NCBI GenBank assembly: GCA_029978335.1
Contig: JAPOJQ010000007.1
Coordinates: 1-63,957 of the forward strand
DNA from: Actinomycetota bacterium
GTDB lineage: Bacteria; Actinomycetota; Acidimicrobiia; Acidimicrobiales; Ilumatobacteraceae
Reading direction: 5' to 3'
Length of the DNA stretch: 63,957 bases
In this document: one piece after another, positions 53,819 through 62,903 of the stretch
Numbering within the stretch: position 1 is the stretch's first letter
Layout: the number at the start of each line of letters is the position of its first letter
Translations under genes and position numbers: made by a program
Notes under the pieces: generated by a model
Told to the model about the DNA's origin: nothing
Seen by the model: the letters and a program-made list of their open reading frames with translations, nothing else
The model's database searches: none

Positions 53819-54381
53819 TGCCGGTCGACCCGAACGCCCTTGCCACCTGGGCCAACGCGATTACCGCAGGGCGACTGGTGTTGTCGCCGGTGATGTTCCT
53901 AGTGATCCCGGATCATCCACGTGGCTCGTGGCTGGCGTTTGGGCTGTGGTTTGTCCTCAGCTTGTCCGACGGCATCGATGGATGGATTGCGCGACGGCAC
54001 GGCACCACGGCGTCAGGTGCGTTCTTGGACCCGCTTGCCGACAAGGTGCTGGTCCTCGGGGCGATGTTCACGCTCGTCGGTCGCGACGTGTTCTGGTTAC
54101 TGCCGGTGGCACTCATCGCCGGACGCGAGCTGGTCATCAGCGTCTACCGAATTCTGGTGGGCTCAAAGGGAGTGAGCGTGCCGGCATCGAAACTCGCGAA
54201 GTACAAGACGTTGCTGCAGCAACTCGCCGTTGGCTTTGCACTGTGGCCATGGTTTGCGGTTGATCATCGCTGGCTCTGGAATGGGTTGTTGTGGATCGCG
54301 GTTGTGCTTGCGTTGGTGAGCGGCGCCCAGTATCTCCTCTTGAGTCGGCACGGAGATCGGAGCGTGATCGATGCGGTGTGA
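53818..54381 (+). CDS. pgsA: CDP-diacylglycerol--glycerol-3-phosphate 3-phosphatidyltransferase
   Basis: 187 residues with several membrane segments. The CDP-alcohol phosphotransferase motif reads SDGIDGWIARRHG-TTASGAFLDPLADK, i.e. DG-x-x-DG-x-x-AR...G-x-x-x-D-x-x-x-D. NAITAGRLVLSPVM at the start and ALIAGRELVISVYR are also PgsA-like. It makes phosphatidylglycerophosphate in the membrane. It overlaps cinA by 11 bp. Confidence 0.93.
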   Translation: MPVDPNALATWANAITAGRLVLSPVMFLVIPDHPRGSWLAFGLWFVLSLSDGIDGWIARRHGTTASGAFLDPLADKVLVLGAMFTLVGRDVFWLLPVALIAGRELVISVYRILVGSKGVSVPASKLAKYKTLLQQLAVGFALWPWFAVDHRWLWNGLLWIAVVLALVSGAQYLLLSRHGDRSVIDAV

Positions 54382-55645
54382 TGTGCTGGCTGTCGGCACC
54401 GAGTTGCTGCTCGGTCAGATCATTGACACCAATTCGTCGTGGCTTGGCGAACACCTGGCGTTGCATGGGGTCGACTCGTTGAGCCAGGTGAAGGTTGGCG
54501 ACAACATCGGCCGGATCACTGGCCATCTTCGGCGCATGATCACCGAAGCCGATGCGGTCATCATGTGCGGCGGCCTCGGCCCGACACACGACGATCTGAC
54601 GCGAGAGGCCATTGCTGCGGTGATGGGCGTTGATCTCGTCCTCGACGAGGACGTCGCCGACGTGATCCGTCACCTCTTCAGCTCGCGGAACCGTGCGATG
54701 CCGGAGAACAATCTCCGCCAAGCGATGGTGCCGGTTGGCGCGACGATTATTCCCCAGACGCGTGGCACCGCCCCCGGACTCATCTGTCCGGTGACCGTCG
54801 ATACCCCCGAGGGTCCAGTTGAACGCGTGATCTATGCGGTACCAGGTGTTCCTCATGAACTGCGCGACATGTTCGATCGGGGCATCCTTCCCGATCTTCA
54901 GCGACGATCAGGCGAACAATGGACGATTGCGAGCCGGACATTGCGGACGTGGGGTGAGAGCGAAAGCGGTCTCAACGAACGACTCGACGATGTGATCGCT
55001 GAACTTGACCTCGTGGGCAATCCGACGCTGGCGTTCCTCGCAAGTGGCTGGGAAGGTCTCAAAGTTCGCCTCACGGCGCGAGCCGAGACGCGCGAGGCCG
55101 CTGAGATCGTGCTCGCGCCTTGGGAGGCCAAGATCCGATCGATTCTCGGACATCAGGTCTTCGGCATCGACAACGACACGATGGAGTCGGTCGTCCTGTC
55201 ACTGCTCGATGATCTCGGATGGTCGCTCGGTGTCGCTGAGTCGGTGACCGGGGGGTTGGTGGCTGGACGCCTGACCGGCGTGCCTGGTGCGAGCAGGGTG
55301 TTCCGGGGTGGCATCGTCTCGTATGCCAGTGAGGTCAAGTTCGATCTGCTCGATGTTCCCGAAGGCCCGGTGGTGACTGAGGAGGCGGCGTTGGCGATGG
55401 CGCACGGTGTGCGGCGTCTCCTTGATGCTGATGCCGGGCTGGCGCTGACCGGTGTGGCGGGGCCCGCGGAACAGGACGGCATGCGTCCCGGGACATTGTT
55501 TGCAGCCGTGGTGCACCCGGGCGCAGAAGGCCTGGTGGAGCGCGCGGTGCACATTCGCCTGCCTGGCGATCGCGACACGATGCGCCAGTTGTCGGTGATT
55601 TCTGCCCTCGATCTGCTCCGTCGCTCGGTCACCGGCAGCCTCTGA
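54371..55645 (+). CDS. cinA: CinA-family nicotinamide-nucleotide amidohydrolase
   Basis: 424 residues. DVLAVGTELLLGQIIDTNS and CGGLGPTHDDLTREA are the N-terminal molybdopterin-binding-like COG1058 half. The C-terminal half (LGVAESVTGGLVAGRLTGVPGASR, ALTGVAGPAEQDG) is the NMN deamidase with the Ser nucleophile. It recycles nicotinamide mononucleotide and may have pyrophosphatase activity. It is followed by a tRNA gene. Confidence 0.95.
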   Translation: MRCDVLAVGTELLLGQIIDTNSSWLGEHLALHGVDSLSQVKVGDNIGRITGHLRRMITEADAVIMCGGLGPTHDDLTREAIAAVMGVDLVLDEDVADVIRHLFSSRNRAMPENNLRQAMVPVGATIIPQTRGTAPGLICPVTVDTPEGPVERVIYAVPGVPHELRDMFDRGILPDLQRRSGEQWTIASRTLRTWGESESGLNERLDDVIAELDLVGNPTLAFLASGWEGLKVRLTARAETREAAEIVLAPWEAKIRSILGHQVFGIDNDTMESVVLSLLDDLGWSLGVAESVTGGLVAGRLTGVPGASRVFRGGIVSYASEVKFDLLDVPEGPVVTEEAALAMAHGVRRLLDADAGLALTGVAGPAEQDGMRPGTLFAAVVHPGAEGLVERAVHIRLPGDRDTMRQLSVISALDLLRRSVTGSL

Positions 55646-55681
55646 GCAGGTAGTGTCGTGACCGTGCCTACGGGCATGCCA

Positions 55682-55756
55682 GCCCCTGTAGCTCAGTCCG
55701 GATAGAGCAACGGCCTTCTAATCCGTAGCGCGCAGGTTCGAATCCTGCCGGGGGCG
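55682..55756 (+). tRNA. tRNA-Arg, anticodon TCT
   Basis: The gene starts GCCCCTGTAGCTCAG and ends CGGGGGC-G. The acceptor stem pairs in all seven positions (one T-G). The anticodon loop CTTCTAA carries TCT, on the stem CGGC..-type region before ATCCG, and the T-arm reads GCAGGTTCGAATCCTGC. CCA is not encoded. It reads AGA codons, which are rare in this GC-rich window. Confidence 0.95.
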
Positions 55757-55820
55757 CTGTACCCTGCGGAGCCTGTCGTCACCGACGATGTCGGGACCAC
55801 CGCCGATCGAGAGGGCCTGC

Positions 55821-56351
55821 GTGAAATTCAAGAAGGGCGAGACCGTCATCTATCCCCAGCATGGGGCATGTGTCGTGAAGGGCACGAAGAAGATGGAGGC
55901 ATTCGGTGAAAAGCGTGAGTACCTCATCCTTGAGACCGTCATCAACGAGATGACCCTGAAGGTTCCCGTTGACAAGGCTGACGAGGTGGGCGTGCGTCCA
56001 CCGGTGTCGCCCGACGAACTCGAGGACCTCGTGGCTGTATTGGCCAAGCCGGACCCTCGTGTGCCGTCGAACTGGAGTCGTCGGTTCAAGAACCACCAGG
56101 AAAAGTTGAAGTCAGGTGACGTCTACCAAGTCGCCGAAGTGGTCCGAAATCTCGCCGCCCGTAACCGAGATGCAGCGCTCTCGGCAGCTGAGCGCACGAT
56201 GTACGAACGTGCCCGAGTGAATCTGATCAGCGAAATCGCGCCGGCGCTCAAGGTGTCGGCTGACGATGCAGAGGCCTATCTCGATGAAGCCCTGGCCAAG
56301 GGCGTTTTGAAGCCTGAGAAGAAGCCGAAGAAGGCCGCAGCGAAGGCCTGA
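55821..56351 (+). CDS. carD: CarD-family transcriptional regulator
   Basis: 176 residues from GTG 55821, with GAGAGG upstream. KFKKGETVIYPQHGACVVKGTKK is the CarD_CdnL_TRCF start and NWSRRFKNHQEKLKSGDVYQVAEVVRNL the helical C-terminal part. It binds RNA polymerase beta and stabilises open complexes at housekeeping promoters. The lysine/alanine tail (KKPKKAAAKA) is an addition. An in-frame ATG at 55788 would add a non-homologous leader, so GTG is preferred. Confidence 0.93.
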   Translation: MKFKKGETVIYPQHGACVVKGTKKMEAFGEKREYLILETVINEMTLKVPVDKADEVGVRPPVSPDELEDLVAVLAKPDPRVPSNWSRRFKNHQEKLKSGDVYQVAEVVRNLAARNRDAALSAAERTMYERARVNLISEIAPALKVSADDAEAYLDEALAKGVLKPEKKPKKAAAKA

Positions 56352-56353
56352 GC

Positions 56354-56381
56354 GTGGGTCCGCCAATCACGGGCGGTCCAC
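56354..56381 (+). terminator. Hairpin after carD
   Basis: GTGG (56354-56357) and CCAC (56378-56381), with CCGCC (56360-56364) and GGCGG (56372-56376) inside, form a stem with a small internal bulge just after the carD stop. No U run follows. Confidence 0.4.
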
Positions 56382-56397
56382 CTGTCAGACTCGGCGG

Positions 56398-57285
56398 ATG
56401 ACGAATAGCGCCTCTCTCCCTGTCGCGTTCTGTGGCCTAGGTGTCATGGGCGCCCCAATGGCACGGCACCTGGCAAAGGCAGGACATTCAGTGGCGGTGT
56501 ACAACCGTACGGCGTCCAAAGCACTGGCGTGGGTGGCGCTCAACGGCAACCGAGCCGCCCCGACGCCGGCCGAGGCGGCTGAAGGTGCATCGATCGTGTT
56601 GCTGTGTGTCGGCAACGACGATGACGTGCGCGAAGTGGTGCTTGGCGAGGGCGGTTGTCTGGCGGCAATGACGCCAGGCAGCATTCTTGTAGATCACACG
56701 ACAGCATCTGCAGGCCTGGCTCGAGAGCTTGCGGCGCAGTGCGCAGAACGTGGTGTGGGCTTTGTCGATGCTCCGGTATCTGGCGGCCAAGCGGGTGCCG
56801 AGAATGGCGCGCTTACGGTGATGTGTGGAGCAGATGATCCCGACATCTATGAGCGCGTTGAGGCCGTCGTCGCGGCCTACTCCAAGCGTTGCCGCCGCAT
56901 GGGTCCGGTTGGTTCGGGCCAACTCACGAAGATGGTGAACCAGATCTGTATTGCTGGACTACTCCAAGGACTGGCCGAAGGAGTCGCCTTCGCTCAACGT
57001 GCGGGGCTCGACGTTGATGACGTCGTCGATGTGATTGGTCAAGGGGCTGCGCAGAGTTGGCAGATGGACAACCGAGCGTCCACGATGGCGGCGAGCGAGT
57101 TCGACTTCGGGTTCGCGGTCGAATGGATGCTCAAAGCCCTCGGTATCTGCCTCGACGAAGCCGCCCGCAATGGCGCGCGACTGCCCGTCACGGCACTTGT
57201 CGAACAGTTCTACCGACAGATCGATCAACGAGGTGGAACTCGTTGGGATACGAGTTCGCTCGTCGATCTGCTACAGCATCCGTGA
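56398..57285 (+). CDS. NAD(P)-dependent beta-hydroxyacid dehydrogenase
   Basis: 295 residues. VAFCGLGVMGAPMARHLAKAGHSVAVYNRT is the start of the 3-hydroxyisobutyrate dehydrogenase family, FVDAPVSGGQAGAENGALTVM its substrate loop, and GPVGSGQLTKMVNQ the catalytic Lys region. It oxidises beta-hydroxyacids or reduces the corresponding semialdehydes. The stop is adjacent to the convergent P450 stop (TGATCA). Confidence 0.92.
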   Translation: MTNSASLPVAFCGLGVMGAPMARHLAKAGHSVAVYNRTASKALAWVALNGNRAAPTPAEAAEGASIVLLCVGNDDDVREVVLGEGGCLAAMTPGSILVDHTTASAGLARELAAQCAERGVGFVDAPVSGGQAGAENGALTVMCGADDPDIYERVEAVVAAYSKRCRRMGPVGSGQLTKMVNQICIAGLLQGLAEGVAFAQRAGLDVDDVVDVIGQGAAQSWQMDNRASTMAASEFDFGFAVEWMLKALGICLDEAARNGARLPVTALVEQFYRQIDQRGGTRWDTSSLVDLLQHP

Positions 57286-58521
57286 TCAGTGGAATTCCAC
57301 CGGCAGGTGGTCGACGCCTCTGATCGTGTAGCGATCCCGCCACGTTGGTTCCCCTGCGAGTTCGATGTGACCCACCCGCCGGATCAGCCTGCTGAGCGCA
57401 ACACTCGCTTCCATCCGGGCGAGCGAGGCGCCGAGGCAGTAGTGAATCCCTGAGGCGAACGCCATGTGACGCTGGGCATTGGGCCGGTCGAGTTGGAGCC
57501 GGCCCGGATTCGCGAACATCGAAGGGTCGTGATTCGCTGCGCCAAGGCATGTGATGACGACCTGGCCTGGCTCGACGACAACTGGTGCTCCCTCTGAATC
57601 GGTGTAGGTGACCGGTTCCATCGGCACACGAACCGTTTGTTGCACCGGGCCGTCGAATCGAAGTAACTCATCAACCGCACTCGAGTCGAGCGATGCATCA
57701 TTGCGCCAACGTTCGAGTTGGTCGGGATTGCGAAGCAGTGCCAGCAGACCGTTGCCGATGAGGTTGACCGTCGTCTCATGACCTGCGACGTAGAGCAAGA
57801 CCACGAACACGATCAGTTCGGTCATGTCGAGCCGGTCACCTTCTGACTCTGCGGTCAGCAACGCAGAAACGACGTCATCGCCGAGGTTGTGGCGTCGCTG
57901 CTCGATGACGTCCACGAGGTAGGGGATGAGTTGGCCCATCACACCGTCGGCGCGATCGAGGTCTTCGAGCGTTGTTGTGGGCTCCAGGGTGGCTGTCAAC
58001 AATTGTGACCAGTCGCGCAACTCATCAGCGCGGTCGGTCGGCATGTCGAGCAAGGCGGAGATCACTTGGAATGGAATGGGGAATGCCAGCTCATCGATCA
58101 CTTCCATCGAGCCACGCTCCAGAGCACGGTCGATGACCTCGTCAACCATGTGCTCGGTTCTGATGCGAAGCGATTCGACGGCCCGTGGTGTGAAGGCCTG
58201 TGTCACGAGACGGCGTAGGCGGGTGTGGTCGGGTGGGTCGAGGTTAAGAATTGACTTCGACCGATTCTCCTGACGTTCACGTCGGCGGCGTAGCACCGGA
58301 TCGACCAGTGGTGCTTTCGAGTGGGCGTCGATGTCGCGAGCGAATTCAGCGCCCCGCAACGTGCGCGAGACATCCTCATATCGGGTGAGTACCACGTGGT
58401 GGTCGTCGATGCGATGGACGGGATCGAGTGTCCGTAAACGCTCGTACCACCGGTAAGGATCCGACCGAAAGTCAGGATCGAGCGGATTCCACAGGGGGGC
58501 GGTGGTGTCGGCAGAAGTCAT
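57286..58521 (-). CDS. Cytochrome P450
   Basis: 411 residues from ATG 58521. The I-helix AGHETT, the E-x-x-R region (ELLRF, variant), and the haem segment FASGIHYCLGASLAR with the Cys ligand are present. The rest (VLTRYEDVSRTLR, LNLDPPDHTRLRRLV) is normal for a bacterial class. It hydroxylates an unknown substrate and needs a separate reductase and ferredoxin, not seen in the window. It is the last gene of the minus-strand operon. Confidence 0.95.
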   Translation of the reverse strand: MTSADTTAPLWNPLDPDFRSDPYRWYERLRTLDPVHRIDDHHVVLTRYEDVSRTLRGAEFARDIDAHSKAPLVDPVLRRRRERQENRSKSILNLDPPDHTRLRRLVTQAFTPRAVESLRIRTEHMVDEVIDRALERGSMEVIDELAFPIPFQVISALLDMPTDRADELRDWSQLLTATLEPTTTLEDLDRADGVMGQLIPYLVDVIEQRRHNLGDDVVSALLTAESEGDRLDMTELIVFVVLLYVAGHETTVNLIGNGLLALLRNPDQLERWRNDASLDSSAVDELLRFDGPVQQTVRVPMEPVTYTDSEGAPVVVEPGQVVITCLGAANHDPSMFANPGRLQLDRPNAQRHMAFASGIHYCLGASLARMEASVALSRLIRRVGHIELAGEPTWRDRYTIRGVDHLPVEFH

Positions 58522-58534
58522 CGTCGCGCAGTCC

Positions 58535-59323
58535 TTACTTGTCACCGAAGGGGAGTTCGATGAGCGGGGTCCATTCGTAGCACCGATCCTCTTGTCCTGG
58601 CCATACGACCCATTGGGCGCCGTTCTGACGTTCTTCGAGTGCTCGAAGCATGGTGCCAACCACCCGATCGACCGTCAGGAGTTCAAGGCCGAGCGAGGTG
58701 ATCGTTTCCTTCGCAGTGTCCGACAGGATTGCGGTGTCAGCAAAGCCAGGACAGATCGCTGACACGTGGACGTCCAACGGTTCGTGATGGCCATCGATGG
58801 CTGCAGCCATCGACCGAACAAGCCCGACGACGGCGTGTTTGGTGAGTCCGTAGACCGGGTCGGGTGCGATGGGGACCAGGCCAGCCACCGATGCGGTGAC
58901 CAAAATGTCGCCGAGCCCAGTCTCGACCATGTGCGGCAGCACTGCTTGCATGCCAAAGACGACGCCGTCGACATTGGCGCCCATGACGGTGCGGTACCGC
59001 TCGCCGTCAAGTCCGAGCAGCGGAAGCGAGCCCTCAGGGCGGATGTGGTTGGTCGCGACTCCCGCATTCAAGATGGCGATGTCGAATGGGCCATGCTCGT
59101 CGATGAGGGCTGCCCACTGCCGGGCATCGCCAACGTCGAGGCGCACAGGACTGACGAGGCCGGTCTGGCTGCTATCGACCACTTGTGTGAGGCGGTCGAT
59201 ATCCACGTCGGTGGCAACGCATTCGACCCCGCGTTCTGCCAGTGCCACGGTGACACCGGCTCCAAACCCGCTCGCCGCACCGGTCACGATGGCGCGACGA
59301 CCCGCCAGTTGTTGGCTACTCAT
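58535..59323 (-). CDS. Short-chain dehydrogenase/reductase
   Basis: 262 residues from ATG 59323. RAIVTGAASGFGAGVTVALAERG is the NAD(P)-binding motif, LNAGVATN the NNAG-like element, and VYGLTKHAVVGLV the catalytic Y-x-x-x-K. The start overlaps the PPK2 stop by 4 bp, and the P450 starts 13 bp downstream, so it is likely part of one pathway with the P450 (oxidation of the hydroxylated product, an inference). Confidence 0.92.
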   Translation of the reverse strand: MSSQQLAGRRAIVTGAASGFGAGVTVALAERGVECVATDVDIDRLTQVVDSSQTGLVSPVRLDVGDARQWAALIDEHGPFDIAILNAGVATNHIRPEGSLPLLGLDGERYRTVMGANVDGVVFGMQAVLPHMVETGLGDILVTASVAGLVPIAPDPVYGLTKHAVVGLVRSMAAAIDGHHEPLDVHVSAICPGFADTAILSDTAKETITSLGLELLTVDRVVGTMLRALEERQNGAQWVVWPGQEDRCYEWTPLIELPFGDK

Positions 59324-60090
59324 GCGAATCCGTCCTCTCCCCAATCAGGGTGTTCAAAATTCTCGACTGACTTCTTCATTTCGGCGAGCACGGTTTCGAG
59401 AACCTGCACCCGCGCCCATCGCTTTTGCTCACCCGACACGATGTGCCATGGGGCAAGTTCGTGGTCGGTTCGTTCGAACATCTCTTCTGTCGCGTCGACG
59501 TAACGGTCGAGTTTGTTCCGGTTGCGCCAATCCTCTTCGGTGAGTTTCCAGCGCCGCAGCGGATCGGCCTGACGCTTTTCGAACCGCCGGAGCTGTTCCT
59601 CAGGCGAGATATGCAGCCAGAATTTGATGACGGCAACACCCTCAAGCACCAGGTTTCGCTCAAATTGCACGATTTCGTCGTACGCCCGACGCCATTGCGG
59701 TTCGCTGGCGTAGCCCTCGACCCGCTCGACCAGCACTCTCCCGTACCAACTGCGATCGAAGAGCGCGAAGCCACCAAGTCCGGGCACGTCTTTCCAGAAC
59801 CTCCAGAGAAAGTGACGACGCTTTTCATCGAACGTTGGCTTGGCGTAGGTGCACACCCGGTAGTGACGGGGATCGAGCGGTTCAACGATGCGCTTGATGG
59901 CGCCGCCCTTGCCGCCGGCATCCGACCCTTCCATGACGACGAGCACGCCTGGTCCGAGTTCCGAGCGGTCGAGGTGGCCGCCAGTGTGGAGTCGTAGGCG
60001 AAGGAGGTCGCGCTGCGCCCGGCGAAGTCGTTCTTCGTATTCGGCAACGCCGATACGAGCGTCGAGATCGACGTTGTCGAGTCGACCCAT
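59320..60090 (-). CDS. Polyphosphate kinase 2 family protein (PPK2)
   Basis: 256 residues from ATG 60090. Walker A is MEGSDAGGKGGAIKRIVE, Walker B FDRSWYGRVLVERVEG, and the lid segment KFWLHISPEEQLRRFEKR, i.e. a complete single-domain PPK2. The WYGRVLVERVEG form resembles polyphosphate:AMP phosphotransferases, so it may make ADP from AMP using polyphosphate. Its position inside an aminotransferase-SDR-P450 operon is unusual. It shares one base with the aminotransferase stop. Confidence 0.93.
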   Translation of the reverse strand: MGRLDNVDLDARIGVAEYEERLRRAQRDLLRLRLHTGGHLDRSELGPGVLVVMEGSDAGGKGGAIKRIVEPLDPRHYRVCTYAKPTFDEKRRHFLWRFWKDVPGLGGFALFDRSWYGRVLVERVEGYASEPQWRRAYDEIVQFERNLVLEGVAVIKFWLHISPEEQLRRFEKRQADPLRRWKLTEEDWRNRNKLDRYVDATEEMFERTDHELAPWHIVSGEQKRWARVQVLETVLAEMKKSVENFEHPDWGEDGFA

Positions 60091-61346
60091 CAGCGTGCGC
60101 CGACACTGGCGAGCGCTGTCGACATGGCATCGACGATTCGATCGACTTGCGCATCGGTGGTGACCAATGGCGGGCACATCGCACAGGAATGGTCGGCGAT
60201 GGCGCGCACGATCACTCCGGAGGTGAGCATGTGATCGCGAACTGCAGCAGCATCAACTCCCGGGTGCATACCTGCTGCCCAGACCGCCCCATCGCCGCGA
60301 ACCGATGCGATCACTCCGTCATCGGCCAACGAACGGAGCCCTGCGGACAGGCGGGCACCGATTCGGCTGGCCTCGCCGAGTAGCCCCTCTCGCTCGATGA
60401 TGTCGAGGTTGGTGAGCGCAGCGGCTGCCACGCTGGCGTGACCTGAGTAGGTGTAGCCGGTCTTCAATACGTAGTCGGCGTCGGCCTCGAGCGGGTCGGT
60501 CACGGCCTTTCCGACAATGACGCCGCCGAGCGGTTGGTAGCCGGAGGTGACGGCCTTGGCGAAGGTGATCAGGTCTGGTGTGACGCCGTAGTGGATGCTG
60601 CCGAACCATTGGCCGAGTCGGCCGAATCCCGTGATGACCTCATCAAAAATGAGCAGGGCACCGTGTTGATCGCACAGTCGTCGAACGGATTCGAGATAAC
60701 CCTCCTCGGGCGGCCAGACACCACCGGCACCCTGCACGGGTTCGGTGATGACGGCGGCAATTTCTGATGACCGTTCTGCCATCAACGTGGCAAGTGCTTC
60801 GATGTCGTCGCCTGGCACTTGCACGACGTCGGGCACGAGGGGGCCCCACCCTTCCTTGTTGGGAGGCAGGCCCTGCGCAGTGGTGCCGCCGTAGTTGGTT
60901 CCGTGGTATCCGCGCATCCTCGAAATGATGAGTGTGCGTTCGGGGTGTCCAGCTCGCACGTGAGCGAGGCGGGCGAGCTTCATCGCCGTATCGATTGACT
61001 CTGAGCCCGAACCACAGAGGAAGACACGCGCATCATCGATGGGGGCCAGCGCGGCCACCCGTTCGGCGATCGCATCTGCCATTGGATTCGTAAATGGATC
61101 AAAACACGAATAGGTCTCGAGCTGGCCGATCTGGGCCGCGACCGCATCGGCGATCTCGGTTCGGCCATGGCCAACGTTGCAGTACCACAACGAGGCCATG
61201 CCGTCGATGTACTCGTTGCCATCGACATCCCACAGCACAGAACCCTCGCCTTTGACCAGGGTGATGAATCGCTCTTTGGCGGGCTTGGCGAATGGATGAA
61301 GAAATGCGCCGGTCACGACTCGAACCGTAGTCGGTTCGGCATCCAC
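60090..61346 (-). CDS. Class III aminotransferase (omega-amino acid--pyruvate type)
   Basis: 418 residues. LWDVDGNEYIDGMASLWYCNVGHG and RMRGYHGTNYGG are N-terminal class III signatures. AAVITEPVQGAGGVWPPEEGYL, LLIFDEVITGFGRLG and ITFAKAVTSGYQPLGG follow, with the PLP lysine in FAK. It moves amino groups between an amine or omega-amino acid and pyruvate. It is the first gene of the minus-strand operon. The likely start is ATG 61346. Confidence 0.94.
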   Translation of the reverse strand: MDAEPTTVRVVTGAFLHPFAKPAKERFITLVKGEGSVLWDVDGNEYIDGMASLWYCNVGHGRTEIADAVAAQIGQLETYSCFDPFTNPMADAIAERVAALAPIDDARVFLCGSGSESIDTAMKLARLAHVRAGHPERTLIISRMRGYHGTNYGGTTAQGLPPNKEGWGPLVPDVVQVPGDDIEALATLMAERSSEIAAVITEPVQGAGGVWPPEEGYLESVRRLCDQHGALLIFDEVITGFGRLGQWFGSIHYGVTPDLITFAKAVTSGYQPLGGVIVGKAVTDPLEADADYVLKTGYTYSGHASVAAAALTNLDIIEREGLLGEASRIGARLSAGLRSLADDGVIASVRGDGAVWAAGMHPGVDAAAVRDHMLTSGVIVRAIADHSCAMCPPLVTTDAQVDRIVDAMSTALASVGAR

Positions 61347-61395
61347 GCAAGGCTCCGGTGTGTCTCATGTCGTCGTGATCGACGAGACTCGAGAC

Positions 61396-62424
61396 ATGTC
61401 ATCCCCGCCAGCGCAGCATCGCCTATTGGTCGTGACCAACGACGGCGACGATCGGCACGTGGTACCCGCTGGTCATCCGGAGCATTCAGGCCGCCTGACT
61501 GCCGCTATGGCATCGATTCGAAGTGTGCTCGCGAATGCCGACTGGATCGAAGAATCGGCCGGGCCAGCCGACGACAAGGCGCTCGCCGTGGTGCACACGC
61601 AGTCCTACCTTGTGAGTCTCGAAGCAGATGCAGCAGCGGGTGGCAGTCAACTCGACCCCGATACCCATTCGTCACCTGGTTCGTTGGCGACCGCACGGCT
61701 TGCCGCCGGGGCATCGCTGGCGGCTGTTGCGGCGATGGATGCAGGGAGAACACACCACGCAATGGCGGTGGTGCGGCCTCCCGGTCATCATGCACTCGCC
61801 GATGCGGCGATGGGTTTCTGCTTGCTAAATAACGTCGCTGTTGCAGCGGCGACGCTGGCTGCACACGGTGAGCGTGTGGCAGTCATCGACTGGGATGTGC
61901 ACCACGGCAATGGAACCCAGGCGATCTTCTACGACGATCCAAGGGTCATGTACGTATCGACGCACGAATCGCCGCACTACCCGGGCACGGGTGCGTTGTC
62001 CGAAACCGGTGGTCCGAACGCGGAACGTACGACATTGAACGTGCCGCTGCGTGCGGGCTCGGCCGGCGACACGTTTCGGGCAGTCTTTGATGACGTGATT
62101 CTCGGGCGTCTTGAGTCATTCGCTCCGACGCGGGTGATCGTGTCGGCTGGGTTTGATGCACACCGCGATGACCCGTTGGCCCACCTCGGCTTGACCGCTG
62201 CCGATTTCGAATCGTTGACGAGACGTGTGATCGATGTTGCACCCGATGGCCGCTTGTTGGTGGTCATGGAAGGCGGCTACAACCTCACCGCCCTTGGTCG
62301 GTCAATCGCAACGGTCGCTGCGGTGTTGGCCGATGCCGATGTGCCGACGTACGACGGTGAGGCCGCGACCTCCGGTGGGGTTGATGCTGACACGCTGGCG
62401 GCTGCAGTGGCGGCTCATCGATGA
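61396..62424 (+). CDS. Histone deacetylase-family protein
   Basis: 342 residues from ATG 61396 (GTG 61360 is in frame and possible). The motifs VVRPPGHHALAD with two His, VAVIDWDVHHGNGTQAIF and VIVSAGFDAHRDDPLAHL, with the zinc Asp and His, give a complete class II/acetoin-utilisation-type active site. It removes acetyl or acyl groups from polyamines or lysine residues. The stop overlaps the next ATG by 4 bp. The start is divergent from the aminotransferase. Confidence 0.92.
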   Translation: MSSPPAQHRLLVVTNDGDDRHVVPAGHPEHSGRLTAAMASIRSVLANADWIEESAGPADDKALAVVHTQSYLVSLEADAAAGGSQLDPDTHSSPGSLATARLAAGASLAAVAAMDAGRTHHAMAVVRPPGHHALADAAMGFCLLNNVAVAAATLAAHGERVAVIDWDVHHGNGTQAIFYDDPRVMYVSTHESPHYPGTGALSETGGPNAERTTLNVPLRAGSAGDTFRAVFDDVILGRLESFAPTRVIVSAGFDAHRDDPLAHLGLTAADFESLTRRVIDVAPDGRLLVVMEGGYNLTALGRSIATVAAVLADADVPTYDGEAATSGGVDADTLAAAVAAHR

Positions 62425-62888
62425 GTCGACGCAGCGGTGATGGGTTCGTTCGCTGCTCGGACGGACATGTGCGGTGGGGTGTTTTTGGCGCTGCTGGTGT
62501 GGTGTTTGTGCAGCGGACCGCTGATGGCCCGCTCGTGATGTTGCAGCGTCGATCCGCATTTGCTCACGAGGGTGGCACCTGGTCGTGTGCGGGCGGGGCG
62601 CTTGATGAAGGCGAAACGCCCCTTGATGGCGGATTGAGGGAAGCGTCCGAAGAGGTGGGCGCTGTGCCTGATGACATCACCATTCTCGGTTCGGTGGTGT
62701 TCCAGCCGGCCGTTGATTGGTCGTACACCACCTTCGTGGTCGAGGTGGCTGAGCAGTTTGGGGCATCGATGAACTTTGAAACCGATGACGTCGGCTGGTT
62801 CGGCCCCGATGACGTGGATCGGCTCGAGTTGCATGCGGGGTTCGCTGCAACCTGGCCCGAACTCCGTTCGATCATTCTGGGTGCGTGA
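62421..62888 (+). CDS. NUDIX hydrolase
   Basis: 155 residues. The Nudix box reads GGALDEGETPLDGGLREASEEVG, i.e. G-x5-E-x7-REx2EExG with a correct glutamate set. An N-terminal CSDGHVRWGVFGAAGVVFVQ is usual. It hydrolyses a nucleoside diphosphate linked to another moiety. It is coupled to the HDAC-like gene by an ATGA overlap. Confidence 0.93.
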   Translation: MSRRSGDGFVRCSDGHVRWGVFGAAGVVFVQRTADGPLVMLQRRSAFAHEGGTWSCAGGALDEGETPLDGGLREASEEVGAVPDDITILGSVVFQPAVDWSYTTFVVEVAEQFGASMNFETDDVGWFGPDDVDRLELHAGFAATWPELRSIILGA

Positions 62889-62903
62889 CGTCGTCGGTGT
62901 GGC

